From Gammaproteobacteria bacterium (GTDB taxonomy: Bacteria; Pseudomonadota; Gammaproteobacteria; Enterobacterales; Psychrobiaceae), in NCBI GenBank assembly GCA_013214945.1, contig JABSRT010000012.1:84017-148016 (forward strand): a stretch of 64,000 nt of DNA. Reading direction: 5' to 3'. Of the stretch, positions 25,270 to 36,451 are shown piece after piece (within the stretch, counting starts at the first letter, position 1; every line of letters starts with the position of its first letter). Both the position numbers and the translations under genes were made by a program. The notes under the pieces are model-generated. The model saw only the letters and a program-made list of their open reading frames with translations. It was not told where the DNA came from and made no database searches.

Positions 25270-26394
25270 ATGAGTATTAAGGTTTTGATAGTCGATGACT
25301 CTCATTTTTTTCGTCGTCGCATTAGTGAAATTATCGAATCGACGGCTGACATGGAGGTAATTGACTTTGCAAAAAATGGTCGTGAAGGCGTCGACAAAGC
25401 GCTGAGACTAAAGCCCGATGTTGTGATGATGGATATCGAAATGCCAGTGTTAGACGGTATTTCAGCTGTTCGTGAAATCATGAATAAGCAACCAATGCCA
25501 GTATTAATGTTTTCATCAATGACTCATGATGGCGCGAAAGCGACGTTAGATGCGCTTGATGCTGGGGCGGCTGATTTTCTGCCGAAAAAATTTGAAGAAA
25601 TCGCAGGAACAGGTAAAGTAGCTGCGGAATTAATCACCAATCGTATTCGTGCCATTGTTGGTAAGCGTCTACCACGTAAGCTTGTCCGGCCAATTGTTAG
25701 AACTGGGCGAACCGCCGCACCAGATGTTACCACGGCATCAACACTGCGCACTCGTGCAATTAAGCCGACTGTTGAACGTAACGTCGCTAAAAAGAACGAG
25801 TTGACCAGTTTTAAAGCCAGTGGCAAACGATATAGTCTGTTGGCTATCGCATCGTCGACCGGTGGTCCGGTAGCATTACAGGAAGTTTTGTTAAAATTAC
25901 CAGCGAATTTCCCTTATCCTATTATTCTAATCCAGCATATGCCAGCGGCTTTTACAGGAGCTTTTGCCGAGCGTCTTAATCGATTATGTAAAATTTCGGT
26001 TAAAGAGGCTCAAGATAGCGATATGTTAAAACCAGGCTTTGCTTATTTGGCGCCCGGCGGCCAGCAAATGTTGCTTGAACGTAGTCGGCGGCTCAAAGTG
26101 ACACCCGGACCTGATCATTTAAATTATAAACCCAGTGCGGATGTCGCTTTTGCATCTATTGCTAAAAATAACGAAGGTAAAGTATTGACCGTCGTATTAA
26201 CAGGCATGGGATCAGACGGCTGTGATGGGGCTAGATTACTCGCAGGCAAAGGTGGTTCTGTCTGGGCCCAAGATGAAGCTAGCTGTGTGGTGTATGGTAT
26301 GCCGCAAGCCGTTGCTAAAGCTGGCTTAACCGATCAAGTTTTCTCTATATCTGATATTGGCGCTGCGATTGTTAAAGAGATGACCAGTGGATAG
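25270..26394 (+). CDS. cheB: CheB, chemoreceptor methylesterase response regulator
   Basis: CheB demethylates (and deamidates) chemoreceptors for adaptation. The 374 residues have a receiver domain (D9, D10, phosphoacceptor D55) and a C-terminal methylesterase domain with catalytic serine in ASSTGGP, histidine in IQHMP and aspartate in MGSDGCDG. The frame opens at 25207, but GGAGGG at 25255 is placed for ATG 25270, and this start puts the receiver at the N terminus. The 3' end overlaps motC by 8 bases. A cheR gene is not in the window. Confidence 0.95.
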   Translation: MSIKVLIVDDSHFFRRRISEIIESTADMEVIDFAKNGREGVDKALRLKPDVVMMDIEMPVLDGISAVREIMNKQPMPVLMFSSMTHDGAKATLDALDAGAADFLPKKFEEIAGTGKVAAELITNRIRAIVGKRLPRKLVRPIVRTGRTAAPDVTTASTLRTRAIKPTVERNVAKKNELTSFKASGKRYSLLAIASSTGGPVALQEVLLKLPANFPYPIILIQHMPAAFTGAFAERLNRLCKISVKEAQDSDMLKPGFAYLAPGGQQMLLERSRRLKVTPGPDHLNYKPSADVAFASIAKNNEGKVLTVVLTGMGSDGCDGARLLAGKGGSVWAQDEASCVVYGMPQAVAKAGLTDQVFSISDIGAAIVKEMTSG

Positions 26395-27139
26395 ACTCAG
26401 TGTTATTGGCCTGATCCTTGCGCTAGGTACTGTGGTCGGTGGCCACATGTTAGAAGGTGGGGCAATTGCAGCACTTTATAACTTGCCTGCGTTATTAATT
26501 GTGGTCTTGGGTACTATAGCTGCCGTTATGATCCAAACGCCTTGGCATCAATTTAAGCGTAGCTTTGCGATGTTAAAATGGATTGTATGGCCGCCGAAAC
26601 TCGCGATTGGGCAGCGGGTCGAAACAATGACACGTTGGTCGCATATTGCGCGCAGTGATGGTTTTCTGGTCCTTGAAAACGAGCTTGAAGCGGAACAAGA
26701 TCCAATGATCCGCGAAAGCTTAATGTTGCTTATCGACGGCACAGATCCTGAGCACATTAGACAAACCTTAGAAACGCGTATTTTCTTTAAACGTGACGAA
26801 TTAGGTCATAGCGCTAAAGTATTTGAGGCAATGGGCGGCTATAGCCCAACATTGGGAATTCTCGGTGCGGTACTTGGATTAATTCAATCGATGCAATACC
26901 TTGACCAACCAGAAGCGCTCGGCGGCGGTATTGCTACAGCCTTTGTCGCGACTATTTACGGGGTTGGTTTTGCAAATCTATTATATTTACCCATTCACCA
27001 TAAACTGCGCAACTTGGTGTTTCAACAAGCACTCTATTATGAAATGGTGCTTGAAGGCGTACTGTTAATTAATCAGGGTGAAAACCCGACAATACTCAAA
27101 CGCCGTCTTGATGCCTATCAGGTTAACTATGGTACTTAA
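26387..27139 (+). CDS. motC: MotA/PomA-family stator subunit (MotC-like)
   Basis: This is the four-helix ion-channel subunit of a flagellar stator. The 250-residue protein starts MDRLSVIGLILALGTVVGGHMLEGG and has the signature PTLGILGAVLGLIQSM before the third membrane segment, with a charged cytoplasmic loop between segments two and three. It starts with GTG overlapping cheB and overlaps motD by 11 bases. Location after cheB matches motCD of Pseudomonas. Whether it uses protons or sodium cannot be decided here. Confidence 0.93.
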   Translation: MDRLSVIGLILALGTVVGGHMLEGGAIAALYNLPALLIVVLGTIAAVMIQTPWHQFKRSFAMLKWIVWPPKLAIGQRVETMTRWSHIARSDGFLVLENELEAEQDPMIRESLMLLIDGTDPEHIRQTLETRIFFKRDELGHSAKVFEAMGGYSPTLGILGAVLGLIQSMQYLDQPEALGGGIATAFVATIYGVGFANLLYLPIHHKLRNLVFQQALYYEMVLEGVLLINQGENPTILKRRLDAYQVNYGT

Positions 27140-28094
27140 CAGTAAACGACGTAGTTCATTACAAGACAATACCCATACTGAACGTTGGTTAATTTCGTAC
27201 GCAGATTACATGACGCTGTTATTTGCGGTGTTTGTGGTGTTGTACGCTTTTGCGATTGTTAAAGAAGAAAATTATGCGATCTTATCTCAGTCATTTGGCA
27301 CCATATTTCACTTAGATGGCCAAAATAAACAGGGTGCACTGGGTAATCAACTCAATAATGTCAGTGATTCGCTGCTAGATTCAAGCGATCAGCTGTTAGA
27401 AGTACAATTATTTAACAAAGGTTTGCTTAATGAAGCTGGTACTGAGCCGGTCGAAGGCGATAGTCAGTTAATTAATTTAGACAAAAAGCTCGAAGGTACA
27501 CCTTTTTCGTCGATGGTTGAAAAGTTACAAACCGATTTGCTCGAAGTGCTTGAAGATGGGTATGCCAAGATAGAACAAGACGATAATTGGTTGACTATCG
27601 AATTTAGCGGTGGCTTGTTATTTGGCAGTGCCAGTGCAGCGACCCGTCCTGCGACGATAGATTTGCTGAGAAAGGTCGTTAAGACTATTGCTCCTGCCAA
27701 TAATTTTGTTCATGTCAGGGGATATACCGATGACCAACCGATCAACAATGAACAATTTAAATCCAATTGGCAGTTGTCTTCTGCCCGAGCCAGCGCAATT
27801 GTTGAATTGTTACAGCAATTAGAGGTAGCGCCGCAGCGCTTAGCGATTGAAGCCTATGGTCAGTATAAACCCAAAGTGGCAAATATTGATGAGCAAACCC
27901 GCTCAAGCAATCGTCGGGTGGTGATTGCTGTTAGTCGTTATGCCTGGCAGCCGCCAGAAAAAACGATTATTGCTGCTGCAGCGGTCACAGCTGATATTGA
28001 AACCGCGGTGATTGCACCTGCAACAGACAATGAAGTAAAAATTATTGAGCTACCCCACGGTGGCTTACGTATCACAACAAGGAATGGGGAATAG
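27129..28094 (+). CDS. motD: MotB-family stator subunit (MotD-like)
   Basis: This subunit anchors the stator to peptidoglycan and supplies the ion-binding aspartate. The 321 residues show an N-terminal helix with the critical Asp in [18 protein letters not shown], a long plug/linker, and an OmpA-like domain ([32 protein letters not shown]). An Ala-rich tail of about 55 residues follows the OmpA domain. The frame opens at 27078, but ATG 27129 with AGG just upstream gives the usual short cytoplasmic start. It overlaps motC. Confidence 0.93.
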   Translation: MVLNSKRRSSLQDNTHTERWLISYADYMTLLFAVFVVLYAFAIVKEENYAILSQSFGTIFHLDGQNKQGALGNQLNNVSDSLLDSSDQLLEVQLFNKGLLNEAGTEPVEGDSQLINLDKKLEGTPFSSMVEKLQTDLLEVLEDGYAKIEQDDNWLTIEFSGGLLFGSASAATRPATIDLLRKVVKTIAPANNFVHVRGYTDDQPINNEQFKSNWQLSSARASAIVELLQQLEVAPQRLAIEAYGQYKPKVANIDEQTRSSNRRVVIAVSRYAWQPPEKTIIAAAAVTADIETAVIAPATDNEVKIIELPHGGLRITTRNGE

Positions 28095-28098
28095 CCGG

Positions 28099-28896
28099 GT
28101 GAAAGTCTGGACCGTCGCGAATCAAAAAGGTGGGGTTGGTAAAACAACAACCGCGATAACGCTCGCTGGGCTGATGGCTAAGCGTGGAAAAAAAGTACTG
28201 CTAGTCGATATTGATCCGCATTCATCGATGGGTTTTTCATTAGGTTATGACTGTGATGAGTTGCAATATACTTTGTATGATTTGTTTACCTGCCCGGCTA
28301 AATTCACCAGCCGTTTCCTTGATAAGGTGATCTTGCAAACTCAAGTCGAAAATCTCGACTTAATTCCGTCATCGATGGCTTTGGCGACAATTGACCGGGA
28401 ACTTGGACATCAAGAAGGCATGGGGCTCATTTTAAAGCGAATCTTATCTTTTGTTGAAGATAAGTATGATTACGCAATTGTCGACTGCTCCCCAGTGCTG
28501 GGGGTATTAATGGTTAATGCACTAGCGGCCAGTAGTCGTGTTTTAGTACCGGTTCAAACTGAATATCTGGCCTTTAAAGGGCTTGAACGAATGATTAAAA
28601 CCTTATTGATTATGCAGCGCTCGAAAAACAACGATTACAGTTACACGATATTACCGACTATGTACGATCGACGCACTAAAGCGGCGCCTGAGTCGTTAGA
28701 GAAAATGCGTCAGGAGTTCGGTGATCGGGTGTGGGACTTAGTGATCCCGGTTGACACCCAATTTCGCGATGCCAGTGAGCATCATTTACCATTACCGCAA
28801 TTTAAACCGAGAAGTCGTGGTGTGGTTGCTTATGGGCAGTTATTAAATTACTTAATGTCGCTTGATCGTGCCCAACCGAAAACGTTGGTTAGGTAA
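28099..28896 (+). CDS. parC: ParC, ParA-like ATPase for polar chemotaxis arrays
   Basis: In Vibrio, ParC is recruited to the pole and positions chemoreceptor arrays there. This 265-residue ParA/MinD-family ATPase has KGGVGKTT near the N terminus, the D-I-D-P-H strand ([10 protein letters not shown]) and [11 protein letters not shown]. The frame opens at 28045 inside motD, but GTG 28099 with GGGGA 8 bases upstream gives [16 protein letters not shown], the normal start for the family. It is 4 bases after motD and 5 before parP. The function is inferred from family and context. Confidence 0.9.
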   Translation: MKVWTVANQKGGVGKTTTAITLAGLMAKRGKKVLLVDIDPHSSMGFSLGYDCDELQYTLYDLFTCPAKFTSRFLDKVILQTQVENLDLIPSSMALATIDRELGHQEGMGLILKRILSFVEDKYDYAIVDCSPVLGVLMVNALAASSRVLVPVQTEYLAFKGLERMIKTLLIMQRSKNNDYSYTILPTMYDRRTKAAPESLEKMRQEFGDRVWDLVIPVDTQFRDASEHHLPLPQFKPRSRGVVAYGQLLNYLMSLDRAQPKTLVR

Positions 28897-28901
28897 CTGG
28901 C

Positions 28902-29645
28902 ATGAATAGACGTTCTACAAAAGTTATTACCGATTTTTTTTCGACCCTGTTAGAAGATAACAAACCGGTTAGAGAATTAGAACAAAAGCCTTTGGCTGAG
29001 TTACTCGCTGCGGTCAGTGAAACGGCCCCAGAAATTGTTATTAGCGATGAGCTCGAGCAAGCGTTGCCGCAACCACCGCCGGTAAATCCAGCTAAGACCG
29101 ATGTAACTGAGCCTGATGTAACTGTGCTGCCTGCCATTGAAGAGACACCTGATGTTACTAAGTCGTTGGTTGTGTCGCCGTTACAGACCAATACCTTGGA
29201 ATCGGAAATGGCGGAGTCCTTTCCTGTGTTATATTTTAAGGTCGCCGGAGTCACAATGGCGGTGCCATTAATTAAATTACGTGCTATTTATCCATTGCGT
29301 GAGGTAACCAAATTAATTGGTAAACCAAGTTGGTTTCATGGTGTTCAGGTCGAACGAGGCGAAAATATCAGTGTTATCGACACTGTAAAGTACATATTCG
29401 ACGAAAAAGGCCAATCCGAACTAGAACAATCGTTAAATTATAAGTATATTATTGTATTAGGAGACAGTAATTGGGGGCTTTTGTGTGAGGAGCTTATCGA
29501 CAGCTGTACCTTAAGTTACGAAGATATAAAATGGCGAACTGGTGTTAAAAAAAGTCCATGGTTGGCCGGAACAGTAAAACAACGGATGTGTGGCTTGTTA
29601 GCCGTAGATGCATTAGTCCAATTGTTAAGTGATAATAATGGCTAA
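28902..29645 (+). CDS. parP: ParP, CheW-like array-tethering protein
   Basis: ParP links ParC to CheA and integrates into chemosensory arrays in Vibrio. The 247 residues have a variable Pro/acidic N-terminal half (to about 105) and a C-terminal CheW-like domain (FPVLYFKVAGVTMAVPLIKLRAIYP ... GLLCEELIDSCTL). That arrangement is the ParP layout and differs from the compact CheW that follows. It is 5 bases after parC. A generic CheW paralogue is the alternative, but gene order parC-parP-cheW makes ParP more likely. Confidence 0.88.
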   Translation: MNRRSTKVITDFFSTLLEDNKPVRELEQKPLAELLAAVSETAPEIVISDELEQALPQPPPVNPAKTDVTEPDVTVLPAIEETPDVTKSLVVSPLQTNTLESEMAESFPVLYFKVAGVTMAVPLIKLRAIYPLREVTKLIGKPSWFHGVQVERGENISVIDTVKYIFDEKGQSELEQSLNYKYIIVLGDSNWGLLCEELIDSCTLSYEDIKWRTGVKKSPWLAGTVKQRMCGLLAVDALVQLLSDNNG

Positions 29646-29675
29646 TGTCTCGTATGCAATCAGAGGAACGTTCAA

Positions 29676-30167
29676 ATGAGTATAGAAAAAGATATCGCAG
29701 GAACTAAAGTGGATAATGATGAAGTATTACAATGGGTAACGTTTCGTTTAGAAAATGAGACTTACGGTGTTAACGTTATGCAAGTTCAAGAAGTATTACG
29801 TTACTCAGATATAGCGCCTGTACCGGGCGCGCCGAGTTATGTGTTAGGCATTATCAATTTGCGCGGTAATGTTGTTACTGTCATCGATACTCGTGCACGT
29901 TTTGGCTTAATGCCGGACGAAATAACCGATAATACTCGGGTTGTGATCATTGAGTCTAATAAACAGGTGATTGGTATTTTGGTCGACAGTGTCGCTGAAG
30001 TTGTTTATATGAAAGCGTCAGAAATTGAGCCTGCGCCAAATGTTGGTACAGACGATAGCGCTAAATTTATTCGTGGCGTTTGTAATCGTGACAATGAATT
30101 ACTGATTTTAGTTGATCTGGATAAATTGCTCTGCGATGAAGAATGGGATGAATTGTCATCGTTCTAA
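29676..30167 (+). CDS. cheW: CheW, chemotaxis coupling protein
   Basis: CheW couples CheA to receptors. The 163-residue protein is a single CheW domain with WVTFRLENETYGVNVMQVQEVL, APSYVLGIINLRGNVVTVID and VLVDSVAEV-type strands in order. Length is normal. A ribosome site (AGAGGAA) precedes the ATG at 29676. It follows parP by 30 bases and closes the functional che set before the DUF2802 gene. Confidence 0.97.
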   Translation: MSIEKDIAGTKVDNDEVLQWVTFRLENETYGVNVMQVQEVLRYSDIAPVPGAPSYVLGIINLRGNVVTVIDTRARFGLMPDEITDNTRVVIIESNKQVIGILVDSVAEVVYMKASEIEPAPNVGTDDSAKFIRGVCNRDNELLILVDLDKLLCDEEWDELSSF

Positions 30168-30199
30168 TCCGAGCTGTAGTTTGATCATGAGTAGTAGTA

Positions 30200-30604
30200 A
30201 TGATGATTGATATTGTTGTCAGTTCAAGCGCTTTACTCATGGTGTTGCTTTTTAGTTTTAATTGGTGGAGCCACCGTCGCTTTAAGCGACAAGTGGAGGC
30301 ACTTAAGTTATTATTTAAAGAGCAACAGCGTCAAATCGCTAATCTAAAAACTGAGCTTCATGAAATTCGATGTGGTTCGCTTGGTGTTGGTTCAAGAGTT
30401 CAGGAAGTTGAAGGTAAACTAGCTCAAGCGATTGAACGGCAAGACGAAATTCAGTCTCAGTCTCAATATCACGATCCACAATCTCGTTTGTACAGCCATG
30501 CGATGAAACTGGTTGAGCGCGGTGCCGATGTCGATGAAATTGTTCGTGAATGTGAATTGCCACGGGCCGAAGCTGAGTTGTTAGTCTCATTGCACAGCCG
30601 CTAG
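30200..30604 (+). CDS. DUF2802 family membrane-anchored protein
   Basis: The 134-residue product has one N-terminal membrane segment (residues 3-20), a coiled coil (about 25-90) and a C-terminal helical part (LYSHAMKLVERGADVDEIVRECELPRAEAELLVSLH) that resembles a small helix-turn-helix. This is the DUF2802 layout, commonly found right after cheW in polar-flagellate clusters. No biochemical role is known to me. GTG/ATG choices at 30200 and 30203 make little difference. It is the last gene of the motility block. Confidence 0.85.
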   Translation: MMIDIVVSSSALLMVLLFSFNWWSHRRFKRQVEALKLLFKEQQRQIANLKTELHEIRCGSLGVGSRVQEVEGKLAQAIERQDEIQSQSQYHDPQSRLYSHAMKLVERGADVDEIVRECELPRAEAELLVSLHSR

Positions 30605-30726
30605 TGCTGATCTAACCCCTTTTTTAGTTTTATAGTCCTCCTACCCACTAAAATATCCCTCGAGCTAACATTAAGTGATTTAAATTGCTTAATTTTGTCA
30701 TCATTGCCTCTGATTTATTGTCTGTA

Positions 30727-30754
30727 TTGCTTGCTATATCGCAGTGGCGATAAT
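30727..30754 (+). promoter_or_regulatory. Candidate sigma-70 promoter of queA
   Basis: TTGCTT (30727-30732) and GATAAT (30749-30754) are separated by 16 bases in the otherwise empty 188-base gap before queA. The predicted transcript would start about 30 bases before the ATG. Only the -10 is a good match. Confidence 0.35.
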
Positions 30755-30792
30755 AGACTAGCCCCGCTATATTACTGTGATTGACTATATTG

Positions 30793-31842
30793 ATGAAAGT
30801 ATCGAATTTTTCTTACGACCTGCCTAATGAACTCATTGCCCGTTACCCGCAAGCTCAGCGCTGTGCGAGCCGCTTATTAACCCTTGATGGTAATAACGGT
30901 CAATTGACTGATGGTAAATTTCCTGATTTAGTTGGCCAGCTTAATGCCGGCGATCTAATGATTTTCAATGATACTCGGGTGATCCCTGCGCGCATCTTTG
31001 GCAGTAAAGCCACGGGTGGCAAGTTAGAGATCCTGATCGAACGTATTATTGATGAGCACTGTGTTTTAGCGCATGTTCGCGCGAGTAAGTCACCAAAACC
31101 AGGCAGCAAAATCATTCTTGATGGTGGCGTAGAGGTAACAATGGTCGCACGCCATGATGCGTTATTCGAATTACAATTTGATGATCCGCGCAGTGTACTT
31201 GAGATTTTGGAAGACGTTGGCCACATGCCATTACCTCCTTATATCGACCGCCCTGCTGAAGACAGTGATACAGAACGTTATCAAACGGTCTATAACAAGA
31301 ATCCTGGTGCGGTCGCTGCCCCGACTGCGGGCTTGCATTTTGACCAAGATTTATTAGACCAATTGACTGCTAAAGGAGTCGAGGTGGCATTTGTCACCCT
31401 GCATGTTGGCGCGGGTACTTTCCAGCCAGTCAAAGTTGACTCGGTGTTAGATCATAAAATGCACAAAGAATATATTGAAGTCTCCCCGCAAACTATCGAA
31501 CAGATCAATGCCGCTAAGGCGCGTGGTGGTCGAGTAGTAGCGGTAGGGACGACTTCAGTTCGCTCGATTGAAAGTGCAGCCCAACAAGCGGCGGCGCAGG
31601 GCATGCCATTGGCTCCATTTTACGGTGACAGTGATATTTTCATCTATCCGGGTTACGAATTTAAGGTGATCGATGCGATGGTCACCAACTTTCATTTACC
31701 TGAATCAACCTTGATTATGCTTATTAGTGCCTTTGCTGGTTACGATAATGTAATGGCTGCTTATCAGCATGCTATTACGCAGCAATACCGTTTCTTTAGT
31801 TACGGCGATGCGATGTTTATTACAAAGCAATCGAATCAATAA
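30793..31842 (+). CDS. queA: QueA, S-adenosylmethionine:tRNA ribosyltransferase-isomerase
   Basis: QueA converts preQ1 in tRNA to epoxyqueuosine by transferring the ribosyl part of SAM. The 349 residues begin [20 protein letters not shown] and contain the family segments [25 protein letters not shown] and [21 protein letters not shown]. The frame extends to a TTG at 30781, but ATG 30793 gives the standard N terminus. tgt, which acts just before it in the pathway, follows by 91 bases, separated by a hairpin. Confidence 0.97.
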   Translation: MKVSNFSYDLPNELIARYPQAQRCASRLLTLDGNNGQLTDGKFPDLVGQLNAGDLMIFNDTRVIPARIFGSKATGGKLEILIERIIDEHCVLAHVRASKSPKPGSKIILDGGVEVTMVARHDALFELQFDDPRSVLEILEDVGHMPLPPYIDRPAEDSDTERYQTVYNKNPGAVAAPTAGLHFDQDLLDQLTAKGVEVAFVTLHVGAGTFQPVKVDSVLDHKMHKEYIEVSPQTIEQINAAKARGGRVVAVGTTSVRSIESAAQQAAAQGMPLAPFYGDSDIFIYPGYEFKVIDAMVTNFHLPESTLIMLISAFAGYDNVMAAYQHAITQQYRFFSYGDAMFITKQSNQ

Positions 31843-31852
31843 TTTAATCATT

Positions 31853-31887
31853 GGGCGGCCTTGATTTTCTGGCTGGTCGCCCTTATC
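31853..31887 (+). terminator. Hairpin between queA and tgt
   Basis: GGGCGGCC (31853-31860) pairs with GGTCGCCC (31875-31882), with one G-U pair, followed by TTATCTC. The T-run is short, so it may only partly uncouple tgt from queA. Confidence 0.5.
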
Positions 31888-31930
31888 TCAATAGTAGTAA
31901 AAGTGTCAGACTGTCTCTCTGACAAGGTGA

Positions 31931-33058
<1,128 letters not shown>

Positions 33059-33142
33059 CCTCAGTTAATTGAGGTACTGCCCGAATCTTGTGATGAGGGC
33101 GCAGTTATTTTTTAATTTTAATTATAAGAGAAAGGGGAAGTT

Positions 33143-33475
33143 ATGTTTATTTCAAGTGCGATGGCAGCAGAAGGCGCTCAGGCAGCACCAGGTGGCGAGT
33201 ACGCAAGCCTTATCATGATTGCGGTATTTGGTCTTATTTTCTATTTTATGATTTATCGCCCACAAGCTAAGCGCGTTAAAGAGCATAAAAGCCTAATGTC
33301 AGAAATGACTAAAGGCGATGAAGTGCTAACAAACGGTGGCCTTATCGGTAAAATTAGCAAAATCGCAGAAGACAACGATTACGTTCACATTGATATTAGC
33401 ACTGACTTAACAGTCACCATCAAGAAAGACTACATTTCGGCTGTATTGCCAAAAGGCACAATGAAGTCTCTATAA
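33143..33475 (+). CDS. yajC: YajC, Sec translocase accessory protein
   Basis: YajC is the small membrane partner of SecDF. The 110 residues contain one membrane segment (LIMIAVFGLIFYFMIYRPQAKR) followed by a basic cytoplasmic domain with MTKGDEVLTNGGLIGKI. The length is typical. A strong ribosome site (GAAAGGGGAAG) precedes the ATG. It is 14 bases upstream of secD. Confidence 0.97.
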   Translation: MFISSAMAAEGAQAAPGGEYASLIMIAVFGLIFYFMIYRPQAKRVKEHKSLMSEMTKGDEVLTNGGLIGKISKIAEDNDYVHIDISTDLTVTIKKDYISAVLPKGTMKSL

Positions 33476-33489
33476 CTCAGGGAGTTGAG

Positions 33490-35325
33490 ATGCTAAATAA
33501 ATACCCATTATGGAAGAGCCTGCTGGTTGCTTTGACCGTATTGGTGGGCATGCTTTATGCTACCCCCAACCTTTACGAGCCGGATCACGCCTTGCAAATA
33601 TCTGGGATCCGTGGTGCTGATGTTAATTTACCAACGTTTGAACGGATCCAAAGAAAGCTGACCAGTAATTTTGATGTTAAGTCAGCCGTACTGGAAAATG
33701 GTCAGGTTTTAGTTCGTTTTAACGGACTAAAAGATCAACTTAAGGCACGTGAAGCTGCAATAGCCCTACTTGGTGACAAGTTTACTGTCGCTCTTAATAT
33801 GGCGCAGACCACTCCGGGTTGGTTAAATGCTATTGGTGCATCACCACTTAATCTAGGCTTAGATTTACGTGGTGGTATTTACTTCCTAATGGAAGTTGAT
33901 ATGAATGATTTACTTAAAACCACGCGTCAGCAAATGGTGTTGGATTTTAAGTCTGATTTACGTCAAGACAAGATTCGCTATAAATCGATTCGTCTCAACT
34001 CTGATGGTGTGATACTTAAGTTTCGTGATCAAAAGACTTTAGACGTCGCTTTATCATTGCTTAAGACTAATTATCGCACCACGGTATTCCATCAACCTAG
34101 CACTGAACCATTAGCTATTCGTGCACGGATGAGTGATCAATTATTACGTGAGACTAAGCTTGCAGCTGTTGAACAAAATATTACGATTATTCGTAGCCGT
34201 GTTAACGAGCTAGGGGTTGCTGAACCTGATGTTCAACGTCAGGGTGACGATCGTATCGTTGTTCAGTTACCCGGTATTCAAGATACTGCGCGCGCCAAAG
34301 AGCTTTTAGGTGCCACAGCGACACTTGAGTTCCATATGGTTGACGATCGTGCTCAAAGTAATGGTAATGTACCAGCCGGATCTAAGCTCTACCAGCGTCG
34401 TGAAGGCGGTGTTGTTGTGCTTAAGAAAGAGATCATGCTGCGCGGTACCCATATTACGGGTGCACAATCGGGCTTTAGTCAATCTTCACAACCTGAAGTG
34501 AGTATTAAACTTGATGCTAAGGGCGGCCATAAAATGTCCGAAGGCACCAAGAATAATATTGGCAAGCCAATGGCTACGGTATTTATTGAGTATAAACCTA
34601 CGGGCAAAACAGACAAAAACGGTAAGAAAATCCTTAAGAAAGTTGAGGAAGTTATCAGTGTTGCGACGATCAATGATCGTTTAGGTCGTAACTTTGTGAT
34701 TACCGGTCTTGATAGCCCAGCAGAAGCGCGTTCGTTGTCTTTATTATTGCGAGCAGGTGCCTTGCGTGCACCGATTCAAATTATTGAAGAGCGTACTGTT
34801 GGTCCAAGCTTAGGCCAAGAAAACATTGAGCAAGGTGCATCAGCAATCGCTTACGGTTTAATGGCTGTGCTGTTGTTTATGTTGGTTTACTACCGCGGTT
34901 TTGGGGTGGTTGCTAATATTGCACTAGCGGTCAATGTGGTGTTGATTCTTGGGGTGATGTCAATGATCCCTGGTGCAACGTTAACGTTGCCTGGCATGGC
35001 TGGTATCGTTTTGACCGTTGGTATGGCAGTTGATGCTAATGTGCTAATTTTTGAACGGATCAGAGAAGAACTTGCCGCAGGGCGTTCGCCACAGCAGGCA
35101 ATTCATCATGGTTATGAGGCGGCATTCTCGACTATTTTCGATGCTAACATTACGACCTTGATTGCAGCTATTATTTTGTTTTCGTTTGGCGCTGGCCCGA
35201 TCAAAGGTTTTGCGGTGACGTTATCAATAGGTATTGTTACTTCGGTATTTACCGCGGTAGTGGTTACACGCGCTATTGTCAACTGGTATGTTAGTGGCAA
35301 ACGCATTGATAAATTATCAATTTAG
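33490..35325 (+). CDS. secD: SecD, protein-export membrane protein
   Basis: SecD uses the proton gradient to complete protein export at SecYEG. The 611-residue protein has an N-terminal membrane segment, the large periplasmic P1 region, the motif LGLDLRGGIYFLMEVD, and five C-terminal membrane segments including the VGMAVDANVLIFERIREE signature. It is 14 bases after yajC and 9 before the chosen secF start. Length is normal. Confidence 0.98.
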   Translation: MLNKYPLWKSLLVALTVLVGMLYATPNLYEPDHALQISGIRGADVNLPTFERIQRKLTSNFDVKSAVLENGQVLVRFNGLKDQLKAREAAIALLGDKFTVALNMAQTTPGWLNAIGASPLNLGLDLRGGIYFLMEVDMNDLLKTTRQQMVLDFKSDLRQDKIRYKSIRLNSDGVILKFRDQKTLDVALSLLKTNYRTTVFHQPSTEPLAIRARMSDQLLRETKLAAVEQNITIIRSRVNELGVAEPDVQRQGDDRIVVQLPGIQDTARAKELLGATATLEFHMVDDRAQSNGNVPAGSKLYQRREGGVVVLKKEIMLRGTHITGAQSGFSQSSQPEVSIKLDAKGGHKMSEGTKNNIGKPMATVFIEYKPTGKTDKNGKKILKKVEEVISVATINDRLGRNFVITGLDSPAEARSLSLLLRAGALRAPIQIIEERTVGPSLGQENIEQGASAIAYGLMAVLLFMLVYYRGFGVVANIALAVNVVLILGVMSMIPGATLTLPGMAGIVLTVGMAVDANVLIFERIREELAAGRSPQQAIHHGYEAAFSTIFDANITTLIAAIILFSFGAGPIKGFAVTLSIGIVTSVFTAVVVTRAIVNWYVSGKRIDKLSI

Positions 35326-35334
35326 GAGATTGTG

Positions 35335-36285
35335 ATGTTTCAAATTTTTAAAGCAAAAGCCACTATCGCCTTTATGAAGCAACGTAAGGTGGCCATGGCT
35401 GCCTCGGTGCTGTTGATAATCGCCAGTGTGCTTAGTTTAGCGACGTTTAAGCTAAATTTGGGATTAGACTTTACCGGTGGCACCGTGATTGAAGTTGGCT
35501 TTAATCAAGATGCAGACTTAAAAAAAATTAGAACGATACTGGCAGAAACAGGATTTTCTGACGCGATAGTTCAAAACTTTGGTAGTCCACGTGATGTCTT
35601 GGTTCGTTTAGCTCCAAGGGCTGATATCAACAATGAAACTATTGGCAGTGATGTGCTTGCGGCGCTTAGAGCAGGTACTGGCGATCAAGTTGAGATGCGT
35701 CGGATCGAATTTGTTGGCCCTAAAGTGGGCGGCGAGTTGACCGAAAAAGGCGGCTTAGCAATGCTAACGGCGCTTATCTGTATCATGATTTATGTCTCGT
35801 TACGTTTTGAATGGCGTTTTGCGCTAGGTGCAGTAGCAGCCTTAGCGCACGATGTTATCATTACTTTGGGTCTATTCTCTGTTCTGCAGTTAGAGTTTGA
35901 TTTAACGGTGTTAGCGGCTATTCTAGCGGTTATTGGCTATTCGTTAAATGATACTATCGTGGTGTCGGATCGTATTCGTGAAAACTTTAGAAAGTTACGT
36001 ACGGGTTCTCCGAGTGAAGTGATTGACATTTCATTAACGCAAACCTTAAGTCGTACCTTCATTACCTCACTAACGACCATTTTTGTGTTGTTAGCGCTGT
36101 TTTTACAAGGCGGTGCTTTAATCCACGGTTTTGCAACGGCCTTGTTATTTGGCGTATTCGTTGGTACTTATTCGTCGATTTATGTTGCTTCTTCGGTCGC
36201 CCTAGGACTAGGAATCACCAAAGAAGACTTAATTCCGGTTGAAGTAGAAAAAGAAGGTGCCGATCAAGATATCTTGATGCCATAA
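35335..36285 (+). CDS. secF: SecF, protein-export membrane protein
   Basis: SecF is the partner of SecD. The 316-residue protein has six membrane segments, the N-terminal LNLGLDFTGGTVIEVGF, and the SLNDTIVVSDRIRENFRK signature. AGGAG at 35324-35328 precedes two adjacent start codons (GTG 35332, ATG 35335); ATG is preferred. A strong intrinsic terminator follows 18 bases after the stop, ending the queA/tgt/yajC/secDF block. Confidence 0.98.
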   Translation: MFQIFKAKATIAFMKQRKVAMAASVLLIIASVLSLATFKLNLGLDFTGGTVIEVGFNQDADLKKIRTILAETGFSDAIVQNFGSPRDVLVRLAPRADINNETIGSDVLAALRAGTGDQVEMRRIEFVGPKVGGELTEKGGLAMLTALICIMIYVSLRFEWRFALGAVAALAHDVIITLGLFSVLQLEFDLTVLAAILAVIGYSLNDTIVVSDRIRENFRKLRTGSPSEVIDISLTQTLSRTFITSLTTIFVLLALFLQGGALIHGFATALLFGVFVGTYSSIYVASSVALGLGITKEDLIPVEVEKEGADQDILMP

Positions 36286-36303
36286 ACCAGCGCCTATTAT
36301 CCT

Positions 36304-36333
36304 GCCGACTCAAAGCCTTGAGTCGGCATTTTC
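36304..36333 (+). terminator. Intrinsic terminator after secF
   Basis: GCCGACTCAA (36304-36313) and TTGAGTCGGC (36318-36327) form a perfect 10-bp stem with a 4-base loop, followed by ATTTT. Confidence 0.85.
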
Positions 36334-36400
36334 GGTTACTTTTATTGATTAAATTTGTATAAGTTTTCCGACTTACCCTAAGTAACTCCCTTGAATCATT

Positions 36401-36418
36401 AGTAAAGATATGTTTACA
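36401..36418. promoter_or_regulatory. TyrR-box-like operator upstream of tyrR
   Basis: AGTAAA-GATATG-TTTACA matches the TyrR box TGTAAA-N6-TTTACA at 11 of the 12 fixed positions. It lies 33 bases before the tyrR start codon. E. coli tyrR is autorepressed through TyrR boxes, so this is a probable autoregulatory site. Confidence 0.7.
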
Positions 36419-36451
36419 CTGTAGCTCACTGTTAATCATTGAGGATCTATT

